Origin: Sipunculus nudus
Lineage: Eukaryota; Annelida; Sipuncula; Golfingiida; Sipunculidae
Direction of reading: 5' to 3'
NCBI GenBank assembly: GCA_026874595.1
Contig: CM049306.1
Span: 55,985,519 to 56,049,518 of the forward strand
DNA length: 64,000 bases
The notes under the pieces were generated by a model. It ran no database searches. It saw only the letters and a list, made by a program, of their open reading frames with translations, and had not been told where the DNA came from. Each line of letters begins with the position of its first letter. Position 1 is the first letter of the stretch. The position numbers and the translations under genes are program-made. Positions 14,150 through 23,589 of this stretch are shown here, piece by piece.

Positions 14150-14444
14150 AAATATATGCATGCATATACACGCACACAAGACAGACTTAAATAAATGACT
14201 GTGTCGACAGGAGTCTGAACGTTCAGACCGTTAGCGAGTCAGTGAAACTGAATCCATTCAGAACAACAGGAATGTCAAAACTCAACGCCTCGATTCACAC
14301 CTGGAGCAACTTATACCTTACCTATAAAACACCTGAACCTCAGAACAAAAAGTAAAATTCCTATAAAGATCAAGAGGGTATTTTAACAAACCTGGGGACA
14401 ATTTGAGTCTGGATTTAGCAGCATAAAACCTGGTAACTTACCAT
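5549..14444 (-). CDS. Calmodulin-like EF-hand protein, left paralogue (3' part not found)
   Basis: This is a spliced minus-strand gene rebuilt from splice sites and phase. Coding exons are 14444-14442 (ATG only, then GTAAGT), 13305-13281 (25 nt, donor GTAAGT), 10768-10628 (141 nt, donor GTGAGT) and 5662-5549 (114 nt, donor GTGAGT). The joined frame gives 94 residues plus one base. Helix and EF-hand 1 cover about residues 10-38. The first loop (19-30) is canonical: D19, D21, D23, T27 and E30, with G24 and I26. The second EF-hand (around 55-70) has lost its ligands. A third loop starts at D90 (DKSGNG) and is split by the intron after position 5549. Calmodulins and myosin light chains of this layout have about 150 residues, so roughly a third is missing. 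It sits head to head with a similar gene starting at 15749. The expected role is calcium sensing or light-chain-like binding; the partner is unknown. Confidence 0.8.
6440..7905. repeat. Tandem array of about four 330-bp units
   Basis: Units start with a GATGTCAAGT-like string at about 6774, 7112, 7436 and 7771, giving spacings of 338, 324 and 335 bp. Each unit includes GCCACCAGTTTGCAGGAACT-type sequence, a CATGCAAAGAATCA segment, ATACTGGAGCTTTTGT, GAGCCCCATA and GGGTAACAGAGACC. The array ends with a (GGACGGCC)-rich tail and CTTTCAGTCAGCTGAGCTAA. A partial copy with the same tail lies at 59265-59510. Diverged units and a shared 3' tail suggest a mobile element that became tandem. Confidence 0.75.
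8646..8690. mobile_element. hAT-type terminal fragment followed by poly-G
   Basis: CAGGGGCGGATCCAGGA is followed about 15 bp later by a G run of about 17. This terminal string is common at the ends of non-autonomous hAT elements in invertebrates. I could not locate a matching right end, so this may be a fragment. Confidence 0.4.
8725..8764. repeat. (TA)n microsatellite
   Basis: A run of AT dinucleotides of about 38 bp lying just 3' of the poly-G element. Peptides of alternating Tyr and Ile in this area come from the repeat. Confidence 0.9.
10385..10470. mobile_element. Poly-G element fragment with AGCCCCC/GGATCC motif
   Basis: A G run of about 17 is followed by GCTTCAGCCCCCAAAGCTCC, then CTGGATCCCCCACTGGG. 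This matches, in reverse, the GGGGCGGATCCAG type of element seen at 8646. It lies in the large intron of the left EF-hand gene just before the 10628-10768 exon. Confidence 0.35.
11030..11345. repeat. Dispersed repeat, related to 18255-18530
   Basis: It starts in an (AC)n tract and contains AGGAAGT, a TTCACAC..TTGTGT segment, ACAGCATT..ACACATA, GCATTA/TTAGCAC..CTTT, ACAGATGT and a TCACAG..GTTG end. The same order is found at 18255-18530 in the same plus-strand orientation. The two host genes are in opposite orientation, so this is a dispersed element and not a conserved intron. Confidence 0.6.
12010..12235. repeat. Dispersed repeat, related to 4628-4870
   Basis: It shares CAGACAGA.ACTCAAAAACC, CCAATCCCAAC, TCACTGACC and a (GACA)n stretch ending in AAACCCAAAT with the copy at 4628-4870. 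It ends with a short purine-rich segment not clearly present in the other copy. Confidence 0.6.
13926..14175. repeat. Compound (TA)n / (ATGC) microsatellite
   Basis: Three (TA)n tracts are separated by short unique stretches, with GTGTGT and ATGCATGCATA interruptions. They lie in the first intron of the left EF-hand gene, about 270 bp from its ATG exon. Confidence 0.85.
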
Positions 14445-15748
14445 ATTTACAGAGTTTAGGGCGGAGCCGTTTACCTGGTCAATTTTCTTACACACCGGTT
14501 CGCCAGGTGTGACGCACAATTACTTCCGAGGTCAGGGCGTGTTGTGGTAGCGGGGACAAGTCTGTGAATGAAATGCCACAGGTAGCCGTCAAGATATACG
14601 CATAATTCAGAACGACCGTGTATACCACGTGAAGGGGAGGATTAATATATATAAATATATAGTTTTGCCAGACGAAAGACAATTATATTTGGTATATTCT
14701 GCATGTGTAGTACCAGTATGCAACTGTTGGTCTACACAAGCTGTAATGAATATTATTGAATTGGTTTTATGATCAATATGTGTGATTGTTTGCAGAAGCG
14801 GATCGGGGTAAGGGGGGGGGGGGGGGTTCAGCCGCCGCAAATTTCTTTAAAGGGAATCAGACAATTTTTGCCGCCTGGACCAACCTATCCCGGACCAGGG
14901 GACATTTTTAGGCTTTTTCGGTAGTCCTACTGGGTTGGACCCTCCCCCCTTGTTTTCTAAAGGTTTGTCTCCTGATTTGTTAGGCTTTTATAAATTTATG
15001 TATTACACTAACCTGAGTTGTGTACTTTTTTCTAATTTCATGGATAAGAAATAACATTTAATTTATGAATTTGGTGTTATATTAACTGTCTCCCCCCCCC
15101 CCCCCCGACATTAATTTCGTATATTTTTATCGTATATTTGGTATCTTCGTGTTATTTAACTTTTTTAAAGTTAAACCTACCGTAATTTCCTCGTTTTTCA
15201 TATGTCCCTACCGATTTGTAAAAAACCTTACAATGAACTCTCATTCCCAGATATATAGGCCTAAATTCGGAAGGGGGCCGCTCTAGGCTTTTCCCGCCAA
15301 ACGCACGTGCTTCAAAGATATGAATTTTACCGGCTATAGATTATTTTAAGAGGTGTTTTTCACGAACTAGATCAGCAAACTGATAACATATAGATCTGTA
15401 CCAGTTTGGGAAACCAAAGTGTTATTTAAAAATCATGAAAAATATTAGGCCTAAATAAAGGAATTGAAAATTATTTTAAGATACGTAAATTGTTACAATG
15501 GAGAAAATGAGTGATAATCTGTCGATGACATAATTATATTATCCGGTTATACCGTCAAAGTAAAAATGCAAGAATAATTCATGCTATGAGTAATACTGGT
15601 ATATGGAATAATTTCACGGGCATGTCCCTATAAGGCAGTACGTACCTACGTATTGATCAGCTGTGACAGGTCAGTGGCACTGAGGCGTGTAGGCAAGGGT
15701 GAGTCATATAGCTGGGCGAAAATATCAGGCCCTCACACAGACGTCAAA
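14445..15748. promoter_or_regulatory. Divergent promoter region between two EF-hand genes
   Basis: The two EF-hand genes start on opposite strands about 1.3 kb apart. The 5' leaders must lie here because each ATG is the last codon of its first exon. The sequence next to the left ATG (14445-14640) is richer in GC and CpG than the surroundings. No clear TATA box or initiator can be assigned. A poly-G element with CGGATCGGGG lies at about 14795-14950, and a poly-C run near 15092-15107. Confidence 0.5.
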
Positions 15749-18700
15749 ATGGTACGTACTAAAACACTGGCTCAGAATTCATAAAACATCATACCCTTAT
15801 AAGTACAGGATGTTGATTTAATAATCCGACTATAGATATTCACAATAATATATGCGAATATGTGTGATCATTGGACTTTACTTATAACGATAAGTGGGTT
15901 TATCAGTGGATAAATACTAAATATACACATGGGCGTCGCCCAGTAACTGTTGAAGCAAAGAGAGTTGTGGAATCGTCTCAAATCCTAAGGGGGGGGGGGG
16001 GCGATAACTTTGATAGGATATATATATATAGGGCCATAATCTTAAGCCTTAACCAGATATTACATTTTTTTAAGTAAAGAAACGACTGATCAGTTGTATT
16101 TGAACTTTGATTTTATATATTATATAATTAATTCGCATTATATTATAATATTTCTTTATATTTTTTTCATATTATAGTTTTCATTAATCCTAATTTTATC
16201 TTATTTTTAATATTATTGTCATTACTATTATTATCACGCTAAAAGGTTAATATCTATTAATATTATTATTATTATTATTATTGTTGTTATTATCATCATT
16301 ATCATGATACAGTTAAATACTCTTAATATTAATATTATTTTTAATGTTATTATTATTATTTTTATTTATTATTATTATTATTAGTAGTAGTAGTAGTAGT
16401 AGTAATATACTTAATAATTAGCATTTGTAATATATTTGATAGAAGAACCATGATTTATTAACCAAAAAATAAACATCCACTGAGGCCTGTTTCAGTGTTT
16501 GGTAGAGGTAAGATTACTTTTAGACATTGTGTTATACACATCTGCAGTATACACCGGAGGAAATGATATACCTGATAGGCCATGCAGCCTGACACTTCAT
16601 GATAACCATGTATACAGTAAGGTGTGTCCCTGATAAAGCAGACATGCTCTCTCATCCAGTGAGAGTATAGTGTACATGTGTGGTTACACCTGGCAGTCAT
16701 GGTATATGTTGGTATATGGTCATTCCCCCCAGATTATTCCACCGACTGATTTTTAATGTCCCCCAAATATTCTATGTATTAAAAAAAATGTTTTAATATT
16801 GGTTGCTTTAGGTCATTGTTTTTCTGTCATTAAAAGTACACAGAACTAGTTTTCATGACCTTAAAGCTATCTATTCGCCTACTCTTTCTACAGAATTTAC
16901 TGTGGTTGCCTTTTTGTTCGCGAGGGTTTTAATTTCTTGATATTTGCGAATGGAAAATAATCGCGAAAATGAAGCCCTCGGGAATAACTGACCAATTGAG
17001 TGTGTCCTTTATTTTTAGTGTAGCCAATACTTGTATGGGAATAGGTTAGAACAGTAAGAAATTTTATAATAAGTTACATCCATGCAGGTATAGGGAAAAC
17101 CTTCCCTTAAATTTGAACTAAACTACCTGTGCTGTGTGTACGGGCCCATCGTTATATGAGAAGAATATCACGAACTCATGACTTACTTTCATTTTATAAT
17201 ACACACAGGTATGGATTTATCAAAGATTTGATATAGGTTCTGGTGAGATCGCGAAAATGAAACCCTCGCGAAAAATTTAAAATAGAGAAATCGCGAAATT
17301 TCTGCCTCGCGAATATGAAGCCAACCACAGTATGTAATTACTGACATACTTTGTAAACTTATTAATGAACTATGGGTAAAATTTCTGTTAGGAAAACTTA
17401 TTATAACGCCTCTGTGATGGATGTATGAGCTTGTTTATCTACAAGCTGTTAGTAAACACAGCCATGTTGACAAATGAAAAAAAAATGTAACCTAAGGAGA
17501 TTGCCTGCTTATGTGTGGCAGTTGAAACATCACTATAGGGAAACATGTTATGAGACCATCCATAGGATTGGCCACTAGTTGGCTTAATTCACATGTGGGT
17601 TTATTAGACAGGTCAGTAATAACCAATGTGAATGCTTTTGGTTTACCTAAGGGTGGTTTTAATTGACAGGTGGTCTTATAGAATGGTGGTCTTTTAAACA
17701 GATTCAACCGTACTTGCAAAACACTCTTTACAAAACCCTGATTCATCTGACTTGCCACCAGATGTCCTCGATGGATGTGTTTGGGTTTGGGTTCTTTTGG
17801 AAAACATATCAAAATAGGCTATTTTTAAAAAACCATCTACCCCACCTCAGCCCTCTTCCTCTTAACTACCGGTATCCTCACTCTACTCCCAATCCCCTCT
17901 CCCCCCCCCCCCCAGCCCTTCAACCCCCCTCCCCCCCCCCCCCAACCATCAAATTACCATTATATACCGAAATGTAGGGTTGTTTGATTTGACATGCAAT
18001 CATAATCTTGTTTTCCCACAGCACATCACTCATATTTCCCTGTTTAAATCACTTCCCACAATCCCATAGCTAAGTGGCCATGCTATGGTCAACTATGCCT
18101 TGGCTGAGTTAAATAATGACACCTTTGAGTGCTAACAGGCTGATATGAAAAACTCTAAACCTTAATATTTAACTTAAATTTAACACCAGATAATGCAAGT
18201 ACAACAAGGAACCTGCAGCAGACTTCATAAGCAAATGATCACCATAAATTAAAAAGCACTCTCACATGCACACACACATACACACACATAAGGAAGTGAA
18301 ACTATAGTCATCCTCTGTTCAAACATGTGAATCGGTTGCAGAATGTATGTTACATCAATTCACACATTGTGTGGGCTACCACATTTACTGTTACACATTA
18401 AAATTAACAGCATTGACACATACTAAACAATCCAGTCCTATGACTCCATCTGTATACAAATGGCTGCATTAACACCTTTGTCTAACAGATGTGAGGGGAA
18501 AGGTCAAAAGTCACAGCTTAGGTGTTGTCCGACCTGCCAAAACAAATAATCTACCGTATTTATTCTAATTTGGCGACCACTTAAAAATAATTAATTTTCT
18601 CAGAGGTCGAGATAATGGAGGATATTTGAAAATTGTCTTCATGCAGAATTTGCAGTGGTCGAGGTATTAGAGGCATACGGTATATTTAGAATACATGCAA

Positions 18701-21700
18701 AAATTACACTCATATTCATATTTAATTAAATTAAGCAGACAAAAGCTGACACAAGGAAAGAGCTTGGGTAACCTGAGTAAAAGCTTTTTAAAATTTACTT
18801 TTTTAATTTTAGGCAAAACTTTCCAGTGCCCAGATTCAAGGTATGTCAACATTTTATCGTGATGTATTTTACATTAAAAAAAAACACTAACTTGGGTTGA
18901 AATAATGATCATATGCAATGAAACTGGAAATTTTTATGTACACTTTTATTCCATTACCTGCAAACACCAGTTTTTTCCTGCAAAAATCTTTTAAATTAAA
19001 AAAAAACTTTTTTTGCATCAGTAAGAGCTGACATTAAGGTAACATAACATCTTGTATGTAAGTTATTTGTGGATACTGTTGGTAAATAAAATCCACAAAA
19101 TTAAACTTGTGACATTGTCATAAATAATTGTGAATTACACATTGGATCCTGATAGTTCAACACCAACCCTTCCAGTTGTCTCAAGCTCTCCATTTAGCCA
19201 GCCAGCACTGTGATAACATTTTTGTCTTTGAATTAACAGATCTGAAAGAGAACTTTAAGTACTATGACTACAACAAGACAGGGAAGATCGCGAGCAGCGA
19301 CATTCCCTCCATCATCAGAGGGATTGGTCTGAAGCCAGCGCAGGCAGAGGTTATACACATGCAGGAGATGTTAGCAGACAGAGGTGAGAGAATCAGAGTG
19401 CAGCAATGGCAACCTCTAGACTTATATTCAAGGTTTTACAGTAATCATATTTCTCAGAACATACATTGAAAGAAGGATCCAAATTTTAAAGGGGCCCAAT
19501 CACCTATACATGTTGAATTAACATGAAAAATAGCTTCGTCCCTTTAAAATAAATTTGTACCTGTCAAAACAATGCCCTGAAACCGTTTGCTTACTCCCAT
19601 AAACAAGTGTTAAAAACAGTGGACCAAAGCGATTAAAGGTGACAACCAAAACACAGCACGTGCATTGCCCAGCCACAACACTTTTCAATCAGGAGATGCC
19701 CTGACTGACTTGGCTAAAAATGTAATACATGTTCCTGCTGAAACACCGCCTGTTGAGGCTCACAATCGGACTTCCCGTAACGCATCCTTGTTATGGTAAA
19801 CAGAAACACGTTGACTGTGTTTACAAACACGCAGACCCATAACAAAGTGTGAAACAGCCATATGTGAGGTACTGAGACTGTGTTGGGATGGTTTTGCTGG
19901 GAAAAAGCTGAACTCATAATGTGAAAGAGAAAGCATAATATTGCTCCTGATTATGTCCCTTTAAGGAATATTTGTGATCTAAAAAGTATGAAACCTATTC
20001 ATACAGACACATGTATATCATTATCAGTAACAAAGTTTCTGGTTAGGTGTAAACATATTTTACAGACAAAGACATTGTGAGGCTGCCCTTAGAATACTGA
20101 TAACCAAGCATACTGCATGGCATAGTATTGCACTTACCAACTTACATGAGTTTTTTACTATAAAGAATCGCATAAAAAAATGTGAAAATCAAAAGATTTA
20201 GAGTTGGTTTACTAATTGGAACCTTGTAAAATATGTTGTTTACAGGTGTTTTTTTTTATAAAATGATATATACTCTTTATTGGCAGGTCAGAAGTGCTGA
20301 TGAATTCTGAAAGGAATCTGTTATTTTCCTGGCCTCATGATTTTTTTCTTTTACAGGAGGACAAGTTGATCTACAGACTCTTGTGACCCTGATTAGTCAA
20401 ACGGTAACGAACCCTGCCCCTGATACTCCTAATGACATCATCGATATGCTGAGGATGTATGATAAAGATGGCCGTGGTCTGATACCTGTGGATGCCATGA
20501 GACACTTGATGACAACACTGGGAGAAAAACTTTCTGATGACGAGTTTGATCACCTACTACATGTGACAGGCTGTTTAGAAAATGGACAGGTTGCCTATGA
20601 AAGTAAGTTTGGTAGATTTTATATAGGAACAGCATGTGTCAAAAAACATTCAAATCATGTACAGAACTACAGTATTTTTTAAATCTGTTGATGAAGATTT
20701 TTTTTCATTTTTGACTTGTATAAAAAAATAAAAAAATTGATATGGTTATTCTAAATAATTATGTGCATGAATAAAGTCTAAAACACAAACCCCTTTAAAT
20801 CTCTTTGAACTGTACCTTGTATTTTGTTGTTTATAGCTCAGCTGACTAATTCAACTGAACTATTGTGATTTGTCAGCTTCCACTGTCCACCTGTCCCACT
20901 GTTTTTCTGTCTGTATGTTAGACTGGCACGTTTTTTCTGTTGAACCTAGAAATTTGAAATTTGGCATACAGCAAGATGTCCCTAGGATCTCCTACTAGAC
21001 CCAAAACTGAGTCACTGTGACTTAAAATCCTATTGTTACACTTCAAGACTGCCTAATATCACAACCACTGGTGTTGTTTTGATCATGTTTGGCATAACTG
21101 TTCCACTATATATTTCCTCAGTATGTGTTAGAAATTTGGTCAAGATTGCATAATTTGTAGGAGTTAAGGGCCTGAACATAATGTATGTTGTCAAAATATC
21201 AGGAAAGATATTTCCCTTTTTATATGGTAACATGGGAATCCAGAGAGCCTATTTCCAGCATGTAACTGAATGTAATTGAGATTTAGGAAATTAGGTCAAA
21301 TTTAATTTTTTTTTAAAGTTATTAGCATAAATGTAAATTCATTACCTTAAATTTTACCCACCTTTGACAATGGCACATATTTTTCCAGTAAGCGCATGCA
21401 AACATAATGATATATTTAATAAACTGAAATTTAAAAGCATTTGATAAAAAAACTAAAGATTTTATTGAAGTTTTTTAGAAGACCATGTCACTGTCAGGCA
21501 CTCCAGAGATTTGTTGCTCTGCACCCCCCCCCCCCCACCCCTCCCTATCACCTGCAGCTGAATTCTTGTAGTCTGGTATGGTGTGGGCCAGAGGAAACTT
21601 CCAAGTGACCACAGTACAGGTAATCTGTTACACAAGTCAGCTGGTGGTATGGCCACTCATAAGCAATTTAACTCGGGGAAAGAATCTTGACAAAATGTGT

Positions 21701-22705
21701 GTTCATAAGATGTAACTTGTTCCCAGTTTCAGTTACAATAACATATGAAATGATATAACCTTTAATTCTCTCATGTTTATGAAGCCATTGTATTAGTTTT
21801 TGCTCTGAAGGGTTCAGACTGATCTTTTCTAATTCCATAAGTTACAGTGGACTATAAGGGAAAAAAAATAGGCTTGGTCCACTGCTGAGGAAGAGAGTGC
21901 AGGTCTATGACTTTCTGAGCAGCCCTCCCTCCCTCCCTCCAGCCTCCCCCCTGATAATTATATAGTTTATAATACATGCTAAGGCTCATTTCCATCTTTT
22001 CCTAATTGCATAATTAAATAAATTCATGTCACAATTTTCATTTGCTGCACAGAGCAATGTTTATAGGATTGGCTTGTATTAACATACTTATCAAATTTGG
22101 TTTATTCTAATTTGAATATGGAAAATTTTGATTATTTTTAACACCCTCTTATTACAGTTAATAAAGTAAATGTTTATTTTATACATTGATCAACTCATCT
22201 CTACTTTCTTCCTTTTTTATAATTTACATTCATAATACAGTCACTTAGTTTAATTACCAATACTTATACAAATATGGAATCAAGAGAGGCTCCTGCATAT
22301 TTCATGAAAAATACTTGGGCAACTTCAAATATGAGTATAATGATATATAAAAAAATTAACTGTTGCCACAGTTCAATATGTTAGGTTTTTATAAAAATAT
22401 TCTCATAGTAAATTTCAGCTGAGCGCCGTGACCCACAGGTCCCTTCTTCACTGATGAAATGCAGGATACAGTTTCATGCTTGCACTTCGTGAAATGCAAA
22501 TGTTAATTTCTTTCCTTGGTAGGGAAGTATTAATTAGTATTTCTAAATTATTGTTCCCAGTGTTTCATCTTGTAACATTTTATTGCTTAGTAGGATATTC
22601 TCCCACTTACCTGTACATATAAAGGCAAAAGTGCTTTTAAATCAGATCAGTTAATGAAAATGATTTTTTTTTTCAGAAATGGTGATGCAGGTTATGAGAA
22701 AGTGA
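15749..22705 (+). CDS. Calmodulin-like / myosin essential light chain-like EF-hand protein, 149 aa
   Basis: Five coding exons rebuilt from splice sites: 15749-15751 (ATG, donor GTACGT), 18813-18840 (28 nt, donor GTATGT), 19240-19383 (144 nt, donor GTGAGA), 20357-20602 (246 nt, donor GTAAGT) and 22677-22705 (stop TGA). All joins keep frame and give exactly 149 residues, the size of calmodulin. The N-terminus MAKLSSAQIQDL resembles the start of calmodulin and of mollusc essential light chains. EF-hand 1 loop (20-31) has D20, N22, T24 and G25 but D31 in place of Glu. EF-hand 3 loop (94-105) has D94, D96 and G99 but A105 at position 12. EF-hands 2 and 4 are degenerate. The MRHLMTTLGEKLSDDE stretch (about 106-121) is typical of the C-lobe linker of light chains. 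It probably binds an IQ-type target with weak or no calcium binding. Confidence 0.88.
16250..16405. repeat. (ATT)n and (TAG)n trinucleotide tracts
   Basis: ATT/TTA repeats, interrupted by GTT and ATC variants, run into seven TAG repeats at about 16380-16402. They lie in the first intron of the right EF-hand gene. Confidence 0.85.
16898..17332. mobile_element. MITE with TACTGTGGTTG inverted termini
   Basis: The left end TACTGTGGTTGCCTTT and the right end GAAGCCAACCACAGTA are inverted copies. The similarity continues inward through TTCGCGAGG / CCTCGCGAA, giving termini of about 28 bp. The body is about 435 bp, non-coding, and rich in TCGCGAAA. A TA at each border fits a Tc1/mariner-like target. 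It lies in intron 1 of the right EF-hand gene. Confidence 0.75.
17395..17775. repeat. Dispersed repeat, related to 3090-3310
   Basis: It carries GGATGTATGAGCTTGTTT, GTAAACACAG, GTTGACAAA, AATGTAACCTAAGG and GACTTGCCACCAGATG in the order seen at 3090-3310, with about 160 extra bases in the middle. It is directly followed by a C-rich tract (17881-17943). Confidence 0.55.
18255..18530. repeat. Dispersed repeat, related to 11030-11345
   Basis: An (AC)n start, AAGGAAGTGAAAC, TTCACACATTGTGTGGGCT and a TAACAGATGTGAGG segment match the element at 11030-11345. Confidence 0.6.
18552..18682. mobile_element. Short MITE with TACCGTAT inverted termini
   Basis: The left end is TACCGTATTTATTCTAAT and the right end is ATTAGAGGCATACGGTA; GACCACT / AGTGGTC lies further in. 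It is 131 bp, non-coding, and only 130 bp upstream of the 28-nt exon of the right EF-hand gene. Confidence 0.7.
19486..19964. mobile_element. Possible MITE with TTAAAGGG(G/A)C ends
   Basis: The left end TTAAAGGGGCCCAATCA and the right end TGATTATGTCCCTTTAA are imperfect inverted copies. The interior is about 480 bp with no credible ORF. It lies in the intron between exons 3 and 4 of the right EF-hand gene. Confidence 0.45.
20826..21200. repeat. Dispersed element beginning TAGCTCAGCTGA
   Basis: It begins TTATAGCTCAGCTGACTAAT, followed by CTGTCCACCTGTCC and CTGTCTGT-rich sequence. The complementary end, TCAGCTGAGCTAA, closes the 6-8 kb array and the 59.3-59.5 kb copy, so these may be opposite orientations of one broad family. 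A short TTTTAGCTCAGCTGACGTTC fragment is also at about 53523. Confidence 0.5.
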
Positions 22706-23331
22706 ATCTCATCAATTTCCATCACTTTTTTGTATCATTTCAATACCTCACAAGATTCATCACTGGTTGTTGGTGACCAAGGCTCCTGTTTCCATGGTAA
22801 CCAGTAGGGCTTGTGCTGTTGTTTGGTGCTGATTTTGACTGGGTCACGTCAGAGTGTGCGATCACCTCACTGATATAAATATGCAAGCTATTTATAATAA
22901 TATTAAAACTCATAGATTTATAAAGGTCATATTTTATACTGCCAATTACATTATGAAAATTTCTTCTTTTTATAGTACACACTCGGATATTGAACAATAA
23001 TTTAAACGTTTTGTTTGTTTCAATCAATATATACTCAGCTGTTGTTCATGAAATATAAGTGTTTCTTATGTCTTGTCAATACCTTATATTTTTCTGGTTA
23101 TTATACAAAAGGACCATAAAGTTTATGTATTGAATTTCCTTGTTAAAGTTATGTTGAAAATTAATTTTCTTTATTTAATTACATATCAGTAGATTATTTC
23201 TTTTCAATATATCAAGACTATTTGTTCTATCTTACACTGTTACATTTTTCATAGACTGTCATGTTAAAAACAGCTTTAGAGCAAGACTTGTATGTTATAA
23301 AATGAACTGTCATGTTATAAAATGTAATAAA
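22706..23331 (+). promoter_or_regulatory. 3' UTR and poly(A) signal of right EF-hand gene
   Basis: Downstream of the TGA at 22703-22705 the sequence is AT-rich and non-coding. An AATAAA hexamer sits at 23326-23331, giving a 3' UTR of about 640 bases if used. A downstream T-rich stretch is present. Confidence 0.6.
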
Positions 23332-23589
23332 CATTTTTATACAATTAATGTTTTACTCTCATTATTGTACACAAAAACTAAAATCAAAATCACCAACACA
23401 CAGAGGGTACATCCTCCTTAAATTTCTCAGTAGCAATATTTTACAAAACCTGATAGCTGAGTAACATGTTATAATTAGACAGGGTGCATTATTTTAGCTG
23501 TAATTGATGCTATTTATGGGAGCAGGTGTTAACCCATTGCCAAACCCGGGGGACTTAGATTCTCTTCGTCAGGCCACTTGGCGCCATCC

